Below, in pieces: positions 20,187-29,478 of a stretch of 64,000 nucleotides of DNA. Source of the DNA: Prorocentrum cordatum (lineage: Eukaryota; Sar; Dinophyceae; Prorocentrales; Prorocentraceae); the NCBI GenBank assembly GCA_963575745.1, contig CAUYUJ010014349.1:732881-796880 (forward strand), written 5' to 3'. The translations under genes and the position numbers were made by a program. The notes beneath the pieces are model-generated. The model ran no database searches. It was not told the origin of the DNA and saw only the letters and a list, made by a program, of their open reading frames with translations. Within the stretch, counting starts at the first letter, position 1. Each line of letters starts with the position of its first letter.

Positions 20187-21070
20187 GTGTCTGTGTGTGT
20201 CTGTCTGTGTGTCTGTCTGTGTGTCTGTCTGTGTGTGTGTCTGTGTGTGTCTGTGTGTCTGTGTGTGTGTGTGTCTGTGTGTGAGTCTGTGTGTGTGTCT
20301 GTGTGTGTGTGTCTGTGTGTCTGTGTGTCTGTGTGCCTGTATACTTGTGTGTCTGTCTGTGTGTCTGTGTGTCTGTGTGTCTGTGTGTGTGTGTGTGTGT
20401 GTCTGTGTGTGAGTCTGTGTGTCTGTGTGTCTGCGTGCCTGTGTGTCTGTGTGTCTGTGTGTCTGTGTGTCTGTGTGTCTGTGTGTCTGTGTGTCTGTGT
20501 GTCTGTGTGTCTGTGTGCCTGTTTGTCTGTGTGTGTGAGTCTGTGTGTGTGTCTGTTTGTGTGCCTGTCTGTGTGTCTGTCTGTGTGTCTGTCTGTGTGT
20601 CTCTGTCTGTGTGTGTCTGCCTGTGTGTCTGTCTGTGTGTCTGTCTGTGTGTCTGTCTGTGTGTCTGTGTGTGTGTCTGTCTGTGTGTCTGTGTGTGTGT
20701 GTGTGTCTGTGTGTGTGTGCCTGTGTGTCTGTGTGTCTGTGTGCCTGTGTGCCTGTGTGTCTGTGTGTCTGTGTGTCTGTGTGTCTGTGTGTCTGTGTGT
20801 CTGTGTGTCTGTCTGTCTGTGCCTGTGTGTCTGTGTGTCTGTGTGTCTGTGTGTCTGTGTGTCTGTCTGTCTGTGTCTCTGTGTCTCTGTGTCTCTGTGT
20901 CTCTGTGTCTCTGTGTCTCTGTGTCTCTGTGTGTGTTTTTGTGTGCGTGCGTACGTGCGGGCGTGCGTGCGTGGCGTGCGTGCGTGCGTGCGTGTGTGTG
21001 TGTGTGAATGTGTGAATGTGTGAATGTGTGCGTGTGCGTTCGCGCGTGCGTGCGTGCGTGCGTACGTGGG

Positions 21071-21110
<40 letters not shown>

Positions 21111-21118
21111 TGTGTGTG
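20187..21118. repeat. TGTGTGTC/TGTCTGTG microsatellite with CGTG tail
   Basis: Eight-base units TGTGTGTC and variants to about 20940, then GTGC/CGTG runs to 21118. It is the reverse complement in type of the CACACAGA block at 38286-39868. Cys/Val/Ser frames are artefacts. Confidence 0.97.
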
Positions 21119-21639
21119 TATATGGGTATGGCCAGGGTCACGACATCTCGCAGATGTCATGGCCCCTGCCTCTTCTTTCGGTGCGTCCCCTGACACCCCT
21201 CGCCCGCGCATCGCATACGGTAGGTTCATGCGGCGTTAGCGCGCCGGCGACGCCGGCGAAGGCGTTCAAGGTTGAATTCTGTGACGCGGAAGCACCGATG
21301 GACACGGTAACGCCGCTGAACCCGAAGTCATCTTTAAACGATCGGGGCCGCGATCGATTCAGGGTTGAGCGATCGGCGCGGTGTCAACAACTCTTGCGCA
21401 TGCCGACGCCGCACGCGTTCACCGTGAATGCCTTGGACATGATGCGCCAATCTCCCTCGTCTCGGCCCCGCTTCCCTGGCGCACCAGAGAGAACCCTAAA
21501 GTGGCATTCTGCTCACACCGGGTGCTCTCTCGGGGCATCGGGCCCCCCTGGGGCCCTCGAGGCTCGACCCGGCTCGAGGCATCTGCCGCAGAAGCGTGGG
21601 GTGTCCAGGGCTCCGGGTCGTGTTCCTCGCGGCGTTGTA

Positions 21640-21800
21640 CAGTGCAGACCCATGCCAAGACATACGCTGCTTGCCTCCAGGGTGCCCTGGTTGTCTTGGA
21701 TTTCGATTGTTTTTCTACGGGAAGCGTGACGTTCCCACGTCAAGAATCAATGGACGTCCTGGGGTCTCAGGGTCGGATTCCTTGTGGAAGGTTTCTTGTG
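21640..21800 (+). repeat. Dispersed repeat with CCCATGCCAAGAC...GGACGTCCTGGG, copy 1
   Basis: Shared words are CCCATGCCAAG, GCCTCCAGGGTGCCCTGG and TCAATGGACGTCCTGGGG. Other copies lie at 35039-35165 (+) and 62085-62222 (-). The copies are diverged and include a GCGTGACG/CGTCACGC segment. Confidence 0.75.
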
Positions 21801-21986
21801 GTCTGGCCTCCACTGGATCTGCGTCGCGGTTTCGGATCTCAGGGTTACTTGGCGGCCCGCGCAAGGGAGTGCCGTCTGGGGGGCGTCCTTGTAAGAAGAA
21901 GGGGGAGGCCTTCTCAGAAGGCAAGGGCAGTACTGGAAAGTCTCGGAGGCTTCAAAGAGAAGCTTTCAAGAAGGCTTGTTAGAGTC

Positions 21987-22036
21987 TCCGTAGCCATGTT
22001 TGGCGCAAGCGTTACGGCTCAAGGGTAGTGACCAGG
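21987..22036 (+). other. Splice-leader relic, probably two in tandem
   Basis: TCCGTAGCCATGTTTGGC then GCAAG matches the leader with one insertion and one substitution. It is followed by CGTTACGGCTCAAG, whose last eight bases repeat the leader end. Repeated leaders are expected when a genomic retrocopy is transcribed, trans-spliced and reinserted. Confidence 0.65.
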
Positions 22037-22662
22037 TTGCACCCAACGCACCCGCTCTGTCACGAATCGTCGCCACGTTCATCATCTCCTCTGATATACG
22101 TCTGTTCTTACATTTGAAGAGCGATCTTACGACCGTTCCGACGACATCGGTGCGCAATTCGGATCCCCAAGGCTACATGGTTGGAGTTTTTGCAGCCGTG
22201 TGCATCACTTGCGATCTGCTCCTCTCGTGCCTGTCACGGCTCTCTGGGACGCAGCTGCAGCAGCTGGGCAGCATGGTGGCGCTCTCGGCCACGATGTTCT
22301 TCATAGGTTATGATGTTCCAACCTTATTTAGCCATGATCACCAGAAAGAATTTCGAGCACCAAGAAAGTACCGAAGCTGGAGGCTTTTCACGTGTCGGGC
22401 CCTGGCAGGCGATCCTCGTCCGACACTGCTTCGATACTTTTTGGGTGCTCGAAATTATTTTGGGTATGTGGTTCCTAAGTACGATGGGAACATGACTCAC
22501 AGGGCTTGCGAGCCAGACGTACGAGCAGGTACCGGCCGGGCCTGCCGGCGCTCCTCCGGCAAGACCGCTCGAGCAGGGCAGCAGCGCCGATGGCGAGTGC
22601 GCGGGCAGGGCCAGGCAGCAGGCTTCGGGACGACCGCAACGGGCATGGACAGGATGGGATAG
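22000..22662 (+). pseudogene. Decayed retrocopy of a membrane protein
   Basis: Sequence after the leader relics reads MVGVFAAVCITCDLLLSCLS and MVALSATMFFIGYDV in one frame, both hydrophobic and membrane-like. After about 22310 the sensible reading moves one frame (FSRVGPWQAILVRHCFDTFW, then VLEIILGMWFL), again hydrophobic. No introns are visible. Leader relics, absence of introns and a frameshift together suggest a processed pseudogene of a multi-pass membrane protein. The parent family was not recognised with confidence. After about 22540 the sequence is Arg/Gly-rich and probably unrelated. Confidence 0.45.
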
Positions 22663-22985
22663 CGCCGATCTAGCGCCGACTTAGCGTCGGTTCGCGTGGA
22701 TTTAGCGTAGTTTTAGAGTCGACTAGCGTCGACTAGCGTCGATTCGCAAGAGCCGTCAAGATGGTATGGGAGGCTCCCATGAGTTGCCACTGGAGAAATG
22801 GGCAAGGAAAGAAATGATACGATGCCCAACACAGGTGTTCTTGTTCCTTCTGGACAGGACTCGCCGTCCGCGCCGCCGCGGACGTCGTTCTCTGAACACG
22901 AGAAGCCGCCTGCCCCACAGCGGCCGCCTGCCGCTTTTGGACAGCATTTGTTGTTGGGCACTGTATACCCATGTTTTCCGTACCC
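22655..22985. mobile_element. TAGCGTCGA array plus adjacent MITE-like unit, copy 1
   Basis: Repeats of TAGCGTCGA-type words (22665-22745) lead into ATTCGCAAGAGCCG and GGGAGGCTCCCATGAGTTGCC. A unit with inverted ends follows: GGAAAG...GATACGATGCCCAACA near 22805 and TGTTGGGCACTGTAT...TTTTCCGTACCC at its right end. A second full copy is at 34010-34359 and the left part recurs at 37330-37456. Confidence 0.75.
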
Positions 22986-23343
22986 GCCTGCCCTGCATAT
23001 CAAGGCCCCCCCTCCCCTCCCCCTGAGAGCTTAACATCCCCGGCCAGTGCAGATTTGGTCGGGGAAGGGGGCGGTAAGGCCGCATTCGATGATCGCAGGG
23101 GAAGGCTGCGAATCGAAGTTGCACGTCGGGCGTCCACAGCAGGCCGCAGGGGGCAGCGCTCCCGCCGCGGCGGCGGCCCTTGCGGCGCGGCCCCGAGCCG
23201 AGCGCGGGGCCCGCCCAGCGGCCTGGGCCGAGGAGCCCCAGCCCGAGCCGCCCGAGAGGCCGCCGAACGTCCCGCGGTTTTCGGAGGAGGAAGATCATCG
23301 AGCAGTGGCGGAGCGTCCCAGCTCGCCTATGGGCCCACCAAGG

Positions 23344-23446
23344 AATGTTCTTAGAACCTTGAACTGGTCTGCACGAAATCGTCTTAGAACATTTCTGGCT
23401 GAGACCGTCTTGTTTTAACACATCGGGCTTAGGTTCTAAGAACATT
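23344..23446. mobile_element. Short element with perfect 15-base inverted repeats
   Basis: AATGTTCTTAGAACC (23344-23358) and GGTTCTAAGAACATT (23432-23446) are exact reverse complements, enclosing 73 bases. The arm itself contains the palindrome GTTCTTAGAAC. Probably a tiny MITE or hairpin. Confidence 0.65.
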
Positions 23447-23714
23447 GTTTTTGTTTTTTTTCTGACATTTTCTGGTTCCAAGAGCATGTCGTGGTAGGCG
23501 TACAGGAATGCCGGGAAGGTCGACCCCTGCTCAAGAATCACCACCTACCAAACCACCCCAGCCCAACCCGAAAGCCCCAATTTGGCCCCCTTGCCCACTG
23601 GGGGGGGGGGGCGTCGAGCCCGTACCCCCCCAACCTGAAGTTCGGGTCTTCGGGTTGAGTTGGGGTGGTCTGGTAGGTAGGAAAGGTACCCCATACTGCT
23701 ACCCTCCTCCCGTT

Positions 23715-23860
23715 TTCCCCGTTTTAGGCCTCCTGGGAGGTCCTCGTCGCCACCGCTGGATTCGCCTCGAAGTCCTGGTCAGAACGCACCGCGGGAGAGG
23801 TCCGGGGGGTGACGCTGTCGGTACCTTCTGGTGCCCCCAGGTTTGTCTCTCGTGGCCTCG
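23715..23860 (+). repeat. Dispersed repeat CTCGTCGCCACCGCTGGATTCG, copy 1
   Basis: Shared with 33785-33890 and 61770-61895: the words CTCGTCGCCACCGCTGG, GAAGTCCTGGTCAGAACG and GGTACCTTCTGG occur in order. Here it overlaps the proposed start of the Mei2-type gene. Confidence 0.8.
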
Positions 23861-25533
23861 CTGACGCGCGGGTCGCCGCAGAGGGCGACGACGTCACGCA
23901 GGGCCCGACGCTGAGCTCGGCCATGCGCCCGCACACAGCAGCCGACGCCGCAGGCTCCCCGAGGGAGGGCGGGAAGGCGTGCCACTCCTCGACGGCCTCC
24001 ACGATCGGCCAGACAGACGCGGCCGGCGACGCGGAGGAGGCGTCCGCAGATGGGGAGCTGGGACACCTGTCAATTGCCACCGAGCGCACGCCCCTGAGCA
24101 GAGGGGCGTCGACGTTCGTTCCGAAAACCTTTGAGAATCCGTTGCGGGTGCTGCCCGACGCGTCGGCGGGGTGCAGTCAGGACCCCTACGCTCCGGGCCA
24201 GTACGATCAGTTCCCGCAGACCGCAGCGCAGCAGATGGACCCCTACGCTCTGGGCCAGTACGATCAGTTCCCGCAGACCGCAGCGCAGCAGATGGACCCC
24301 TCCGCTCTGGGCCAGTACGATCAGTTCCCGCAGACCGCAGCGCAGCAGATGGACCCCTACGCTCTGGGCCGGTACGATCAGTTCCCGCAGACCGCAGCGC
24401 AGCAGATGGACCCCTCCGCTCTGGGCCAGTACGATCAGTTCCCGCAGACCGCAGCGCAGCAGGTGGACCCCTACGCTCTGGGCCAGTACGATCAGTTCCC
24501 GCAGACCGCAGCGCAGCAGGTGGACCCCTACGCTCTGGGCCAGTACGGTCAGTTCCCGCAAATCGAAGCGCAGCAGATGGGAGGCCCGCACGACGAGTGT
24601 ACCACGGTGATGCTGCGCAACATACCATGCCCCTTCCTCCGCGAAGATCTAATCAATGCGATGGACGCGAAGGGCTTTGCGGGCCTGTATGATTTCGTCT
24701 ATATGCCAATCGATTTCCGGACCTCGATGGGCATGGGCTATGCGTTTGTCAATTTCGTTACCGCCGCGGAGATGCAGCGCTTCACGTTCGCCTTTCAGGG
24801 ATTCAAGGATTGGCATGTCAAGTCGTCGAAGGTCTGTGCCGTTGTCCTGTCTCGGACGCAGGGCCTATTCGCGAACATCGCTCGGTATCGGAACAGCTCT
24901 GTCATGGGCGACGGGGTTCCTGAGCGGTTCAAGCCAGTGCTCTTCAACGGGACAGAGCGGGTCCCCTTTCCAGAGCCCTCGGCAGAGGTGTCAAATTTTG
25001 TGCGTGATATTGACTTCCCGCAGATGACAATGCAGCCAAAGGAACCTCAGCGCGACGAGCGCACAACTGTGATGCTGCGCAACCTGCCAAGCTCCCTCCT
25101 GCGCGAAGATTTGATCAAGTTGCTGGACGCGGAAGGCTTTGCAGGGATGTATAACTTCGTCTACATGCCCATACACACTTTGACCGAGGTATGCATGGGA
25201 TACGCGTTTCTCAACATGGTTAGCACTGCGGAGGTGCAGCGCCTCACGATTGCGTTTGAGGGATTCGATAATTGGCCTGTCCCGTCTTCGAAAGTCTGCA
25301 GCGTCAGTTTATCTTCTCGGATACAAGGCCTGGGCGCAAACATCGCTCGGTATCGAAACAGCCCTGTCATGAGCGTCGGGGTTCCTGAGCGGTTCAGGCC
25401 AGTGCTCTTCGACGGGACAGAGCGGGTCCCCTTCCCAGATCCCACGAAGAAATGTAGGTTTGACATGCGTGTTGAGCGTATGTATGCCCCCCCTCGGATC
25501 GACAATGGGCATCTATTTCATTCGCACCGATGA
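23809..25533 (+). CDS. Mei2-type RNA-binding protein with two C-terminal-type RRMs
   Basis: 574 codons, ATG-type frame from GTG 23809 to TGA 25531-25533; the first true ATG is 23923 (MRPHTAADAAG), so the start is unsure. Residues about 125-257 are seven perfect-length 19-residue repeats (DPYALGQYDQFPQTAAQQM type). Residues 265-345 read TTVMLRNIPCPFLREDLINA, then YDFVYMPIDFRTSMGMGYAF and VNF, and residues 419-500 read TTVMLRNLPSSLLREDLIKL, YNFVYMPIH and GYAFLNM. Both match the RRM_2 domain (Mei2 C-terminal RRM; Pfam PF04059 by family knowledge), with the expected YxFVYMP and GYAFxN motifs. Each is followed by a similar tail (IARYRNSxVM, VPERFxPVLFxGTERVPF), so the RRM plus tail, about 154 residues, was duplicated. 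Mei2-type proteins bind RNA and act in meiosis or differentiation in fungi and plants; the role here is inference. No intron is needed. Confidence 0.9.
   Translation: MTLSVPSGAPRFVSRGLADARVAAEGDDVTQGPTLSSAMRPHTAADAAGSPREGGKACHSSTASTIGQTDAAGDAEEASADGELGHLSIATERTPLSRGASTFVPKTFENPLRVLPDASAGCSQDPYAPGQYDQFPQTAAQQMDPYALGQYDQFPQTAAQQMDPSALGQYDQFPQTAAQQMDPYALGRYDQFPQTAAQQMDPSALGQYDQFPQTAAQQVDPYALGQYDQFPQTAAQQVDPYALGQYGQFPQIEAQQMGGPHDECTTVMLRNIPCPFLREDLINAMDAKGFAGLYDFVYMPIDFRTSMGMGYAFVNFVTAAEMQRFTFAFQGFKDWHVKSSKVCAVVLSRTQGLFANIARYRNSSVMGDGVPERFKPVLFNGTERVPFPEPSAEVSNFVRDIDFPQMTMQPKEPQRDERTTVMLRNLPSSLLREDLIKLLDAEGFAGMYNFVYMPIHTLTEVCMGYAFLNMVSTAEVQRLTIAFEGFDNWPVPSSKVCSVSLSSRIQGLGANIARYRNSPVMSVGVPERFRPVLFDGTERVPFPDPTKKCRFDMRVERMYAPPRIDNGHLFHSHR
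24181..24579 (+). repeat. Seven 57-base coding tandem repeats in the Mei2-type gene
   Basis: Units are nearly identical at base level, differing at a few codons (Tyr/Ser, Met/Val). They encode a Gln/Pro/Tyr-rich low-complexity domain directly before the first RRM. Confidence 0.95.
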
Positions 25534-25733
25534 TGGAGTGATTATCTGCCCCGAGGGCGTCTCTCGTTTTTATTTGCTGGAGTCACGCTGACCAGCGACC
25601 CAGGTCACACCGCACAGAACTCCCACGACGACGACAACAGCGACGACGACGACGAGTCGGCTGCATGTTTTTTCCCCTCGCGCTGCTTGGCGCTCGAGCT
25701 CCTGCGCGCCCTCGTTAGAGTTAAATCGTGCAC

Positions 25734-25874
25734 GTCCTCTACAGGAGGAATTCTCAAACATAGGAAAAATAGCCTGGGAACGATCGTTCTACTATGTTTG
25801 ACAAGTTTGAGATATTGTTCGACTATTTTACTTGTCGTCCAAAATCCGCCTGTAGGGGGACATGCCCGACCTAG
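25734..25874. mobile_element. MITE family CTCTACAGG/CCTGTAG, copy 1
   Basis: Ends are GTCCTCTACAGGAGG and CCGCCTGTAGGGGGACATG. Direct repeats CGTTAGAGTT... at 25713-25733 and 25875-25894 flank it, resembling a target-site duplication of about 20 bases. Copies 2 and 3 are at 35625-35782 and 51175-51328. The interior is AT-rich and shares AATAGCCTGGG(A/G)ACGAT with copy 2. Confidence 0.8.
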
Positions 25875-26311
25875 CGTTAGAGTTGATTGTGCACCCTCCC
25901 TCTTCCTCCCCCCGCCCGTCCTTCCCGTCGAGCCTCGAATCCGAAATTCTAGACGCTTCGCGTATCCCCACCAGCCACCAGGATTTCCACGCCACAGGGT
26001 TTGGGAGTATCGGTTCTGCCTCTTCTCCTGAGTGGCTGCCCGGTCGCTCGCTTCGCTTGCCTTTTTCTTTTTGCTGCCTAGTCTCGGCCCTAGCCCTACT
26101 AGTGTTTGGACGTCTTTCGACCCGCCTCGCGAGCCTGTTGACCAAAAGTATCCCCACCAGCCCATCCGGAAGCGATGTCCAGGCGAGTTGAGGTGATTAG
26201 AGAAGTGCGGGAGCAAAGAGGGGGACGGCCGAACCGTGCGAAGGAGGGAGGAGGAGAAGGAGGAGGTTGGATGGATGGATGAGGGAGTGGGGAGAAGGAG
26301 GATGAATACGA

Positions 26312-26352
26312 TGAAGAGGAGGAGGAGGAGGAGGAGGAGGAGGAGGAGGAGG
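26312..26352. repeat. (GGA)n microsatellite
   Basis: Pure trinucleotide run. The region 25880-26940 otherwise holds no supportable gene, only a 36-base word at 26411-26446 that resembles 20017-20052 (CCTAAACCAC...GAGGGCTGGTGGGA). Confidence 0.9.
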
Positions 26353-26944
26353 GCACGCAAAAGGGCCAGAGGTCTCTTAGGGGAAGACGGATGGTGGAAG
26401 AGGAAACTCCCTAAACCACCTACGCCCAGAGGGCTGGTGGGACTTCCAGATTTCCCCCTCGGCGCGCCGCTGAGTGTAGCCCTGCTTCTGAGGGCTCCGC
26501 GGATGTCTGACGTGTTTTTTGCTGATTCGTTGTGCCGATGCGTTGTGTTCTCTCCCCCGATCGGGAGGACGGAGTTTTCTTGCAGTCGTGCCGCTGAAGA
26601 AGGAACCCTTTTCGTTGGGGAGGGGCTCAGTGTTCCTGAATTGGTTTATCGTTTTGTTTGTTTCGGTTTTCCTCCGGTATTGTATGGGAACTCGAAGCTT
26701 AAAGTATGGAAAAAAGGGCCCTCGTTCCTTGTCCAGGGTTCCTTACGACAGCGTTTCGACTGTACACGTTTGTTTTGTGCTCCTGAGTCCAGTCCGGCGC
26801 GGCGAGGGCATGCGGCAGCGCGTGCGCGGTGTGAATGGTGGATGGGTTTGCGTTCCTCGGCGGACGACCAGGAGAGGCAGGGCGGGGACGAGAAAGGGGG
26901 TGGGGGTGGTTCTGGGCCTCCCAGATTGGGGGGGGGATGATCGC

Positions 26945-27093
26945 GCCGCATCGCCGATACATCGGCGATGCGACTCGATGTGGAGCCCGCTTTCCTCCAC
27001 GCCGACGTCGCCGATGCGTCGCCGACGTCGCCGTTGCTTCGCTGATGCATCGCTGACGCATCAGCGATGTATCGCCGATGCATCGCCGATGCG
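26945..27093. repeat. Tandem 11-12 base repeat, CGCCGATGCAT-type
   Basis: Repeated words GCCGATGCATCG, GCCGACGTCG and CAGCGATG, partly in inverted order, give a small degenerate minisatellite. Confidence 0.8.
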
Positions 27094-27128
27094 GGGCGAT
27101 CCTCCGACCTCATCCACTCCGACCCCGT

Positions 27129-28058
27129 CTAGGAGGCCCCCAGGGCAAGAGGGTGGTGGTGCTGTGGGCGGGCATCCCGGGAGAGGGGGCAGAGGCCAGC
27201 GAGCGCCAGCGAGGCGCTGCCGGCAGACCGCCCGCGGGGCGGTGCGAGCTGCTCACGGCCTGGCCGCAGCACGCGCGGCCCGCTCCGCGCGCGCGGTCCA
27301 GGCTGTGGAAGCGTGGGCGATCCCCCCGCAGGCTGACCTCGGATAGCGCCAGGGTAGCCACTCGAGTCGCCTCCGAGCCAGGCCATGCCCGGCCGCCCGC
27401 GCGCGGCGCGCGTGCGCACGCCGGTCCGCGCGAGGAGGGGCGGGAGCGCGCCTCTCCAGGCGGGGCCGCTGGGATGCGTACGTTCGGCTCGGGCCAATCC
27501 TCGGCAGCTGGGCTTCTTCCAGTGTCCACGACGCCGCGTTCGCCGAGAGATCCATTCAGGCCCAGTGCTTTCCTTCTTGCCCGAAGTTTCAATGTCATAA
27601 TGCTTCAAGATTTTGAATGCCGCCGAGTTGTCCGGTGATATTTCCTGGACTAGGAGCCGCCTCACTATCTGCCTTGACCATGATGGATACCCCCCAGATT
27701 CCGAAGACCGCGTGCGATTGCACGCGCCAAGCTGCTCCAGCTCCGCTGTCGCCTGCTTAATTGAACTATCCCGTTCGCGCAGCCGCCGTCGGCATGCGCC
27801 ACCAGCGCTTGTTAGGTAATACGCGACAAGTTTTATAGTGCATGCTTTTGTTTGCTGGCCACCTTGAGCTACATAATGACGTATTTGACATCGCCAAAGA
27901 CGGCATAAACAGAAGCGCTTCTCGGAAGCTGGGTGAACCTCCGGGAGGCCGCCTGCCTTCTCAGAAGACCCCCCCCCGTGTGAGAGAAGGCCGCCCTCTC
28001 TCCTCCGCGCCACCCCAGCAGGCGCACCAGCAGCTGCCTCAGCCCTGGGCGCCGCCAC
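27129..28058 (-). CDS. Possible minus-strand gene, unrecognised
   Basis: An open frame of 309 codons on the minus strand. The middle third has normal composition (IKQATAELEQLGACNRTRSS, then RQIVRRLLVQEISPDNSAAF and KILKHYDIETSGKK), unlike the Arg/Gly/Pro-rich ends. Those ends may be intron or untranslated sequence read through. No domain was recognised and start and end are uncertain. It would be one of the few minus-strand genes here apart from the retroelement at 53-55 kb. Confidence 0.25.
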   Translation of the reverse strand: MAAPRAEAAAGAPAGVARRREGGLLSHGGGSSEKAGGLPEVHPASEKRFCLCRLWRCQIRHYVAQGGQQTKACTIKLVAYYLTSAGGACRRRLRERDSSIKQATAELEQLGACNRTRSSESGGYPSWSRQIVRRLLVQEISPDNSAAFKILKHYDIETSGKKESTGPEWISRRTRRRGHWKKPSCRGLARAERTHPSGPAWRGALPPLLARTGVRTRAARGRPGMAWLGGDSSGYPGAIRGQPAGGSPTLPQPGPRARSGPRVLRPGREQLAPPRGRSAGSASLALAGLCPLSRDARPQHHHPLALGAS

Positions 28059-28222
28059 AGAAATCCTATAGGGGTGTTGGTGAAGGACTGTGCCCAGGAG
28101 GCTTCAGACCCTGGGGGATTCCTTATCTCATGAGGGCGGCGGCGATCTCCGTGGCCAGTCCACGATTGGAGCCCCACTGGCTTCCAGACCCTGGATTCCT
28201 TATGCACTGGTTCCTTATCCAA

Positions 28223-28248
28223 TGCCCGCACGAACATTTTGGCTCAAG
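28223..28248 (+). other. Splice-leader relic, partial, with CCGCACGAAC prefix
   Basis: ATTTTGGCTCAAG, the leader's 3' half, follows CCGCACGAAC. The same prefix precedes the longer relic at 29189, so the two are related as a repeated unit rather than independent chance matches. Confidence 0.7.
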
Positions 28249-28285
28249 CGTTCGCAAGCCTGGCGCTCGGCCCGTCGTTCCCGCG

Positions 28286-29077
28286 ATGGCTGCTGCGCGC
28301 GCGGCTAGAGGTGCTCTGGATCCCGCGTCGGCGGCCCTCCTCGTCGAGGCGGCCGTGCGCGGGGCGAAAGGGCTGCCGAGGCGCACGGTCGCGGCGGTGG
28401 CGAGGTCGGCAGTGTCGGCGGCGGCGTTCGCCGTCACGGCACCGCCCCCGCCCGCCGCGGCGGCTGGCGCCGAGGAGCAACAAGGTGAACGTCCTGGCGG
28501 TGGCGCGGACCCTGCGGCGCGGGTGGAGCGGCGGCGCCGCCGCCGCCAGCGTCGTGCGGCGCGGCGTGCAGCCGCCAAGATGGACACCGACACGGAGGAG
28601 GCGGAGGCCGCTGGGGCGGCTGCTGGTGCTGCGCCTGCGGGCCCTGGGCTCGCGCTGGTGGCTGTGGCGGCCGCCGTGGCCGCCGACGCCTCCGACGACC
28701 CGATCGACGACGACAGCTGGGCCGATGGCCTCGTGCGCGGCGTCGGCGGAGGGGTGCAGGGGGCGGCGGCGGCTGCTGGGCCGCCTGCCCCCGCCGAGGG
28801 CGACGAGCGCGCTGCCCTCGTCGCGACGCTCGCCGAGGTCCCCGAGGGGTGCGGAGAGCTCGCGGCCCTCCACGCGCAGCTCGTCGAGGCGGGCGTGGAC
28901 CCGGATGACCCGCAGGTGCTGAGCCTCGTGGAGCACGGCGACGTCGCGACGACCCGCCTGTTCGTAGCGGGGGCTCGCGCCTTGGCCGCGGGCGCCTCCG
29001 GACCTCCGCCGTCCGCCGCGCCGGCCGCGGGCGCCTCCGGTGCGGGGAGGGGCCGCAGGCAGGGGGCGCGTCCCTGA
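28286..29077 (+). CDS. Intronless Ala/Arg-rich protein behind a splice-leader relic (retrogene)
   Basis: ATG 28286 lies 37 bases after the leader relic, a typical 5' UTR length for a trans-spliced mRNA. The frame runs 263 codons to TGA 29075-29077 without introns. It reads MAAARAARGALDPASAALLV, EAAVRGAKGLPRRTVAAVAR, then Ala/Pro-rich sequence, a basic RRRRRRQRRAARRAAAK tract, an acidic TDTEEAEA stretch, DDPIDDDSWADGLVRGVGGG and VPEGCGELAALHAQLVEAG. Ten A residues at 29167-29176 follow the 3' UTR and look like a poly(A) remnant. Leader, no introns and poly(A) make this a reverse-transcribed mRNA copy. The frame is intact, so it may still be expressed. Family and function not recognised. Confidence 0.6.
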   Translation: MAAARAARGALDPASAALLVEAAVRGAKGLPRRTVAAVARSAVSAAAFAVTAPPPPAAAAGAEEQQGERPGGGADPAARVERRRRRRQRRAARRAAAKMDTDTEEAEAAGAAAGAAPAGPGLALVAVAAAVAADASDDPIDDDSWADGLVRGVGGGVQGAAAAAGPPAPAEGDERAALVATLAEVPEGCGELAALHAQLVEAGVDPDDPQVLSLVEHGDVATTRLFVAGARALAAGASGPPPSAAPAAGASGAGRGRRQGARP

Positions 29078-29166
29078 GCTCGGCGGCCCCGCGGCAGGTG
29101 TAAGTCCGCGGGCAGGCGCGTCGTTGCTAGAATTTGTGTGCATGTTAAGCCCCAGGGTGATAGGAT

Positions 29167-29210
29167 AAAAAAAAAATGTCCGCACGAACCCGTAACCATT
29201 TTGGCTCAAG
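29167..29210 (+). other. Poly(A) remnant, spacer and splice-leader relic of a second unit
   Basis: Ten A, then TGTCCGCACGAAC, then CCCGTAACCATTTTGGCTC and AAG. The leader copy is complete except for one G-to-A change. It marks the junction between one retrocopy and the next. Confidence 0.85.
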
Positions 29211-29478
29211 CCTGCTCGGGCGACCGCGGTGCGGGCGGCTGAGAGATGGCGGCGGGGGGCTGCCCGCCTGAAAGGTGGCCCATGCGCATGGATGAAAAAA
29301 ACTCGGCTCGGAACCACAGCGGCGCGGCGTGAAGCGCGAAGCAGGCGGCTGATGGTTTGTGAAGCTGGTCTACGCCGAGCTCTTGGGGACAGGGACTGAA
29401 CCAGGCCCGATTCGCGGGGGGATCGCGAGGCGGCATCCCGCCCAGCCCTGAGAGCGGCGGCTGCGGGAAAGAGAGTCT

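Noticed and set aside
20187-21141. Long Cys/Val/Ser and His/Thr open frames
   Set aside because: Translation of an eight-base microsatellite in all frames.
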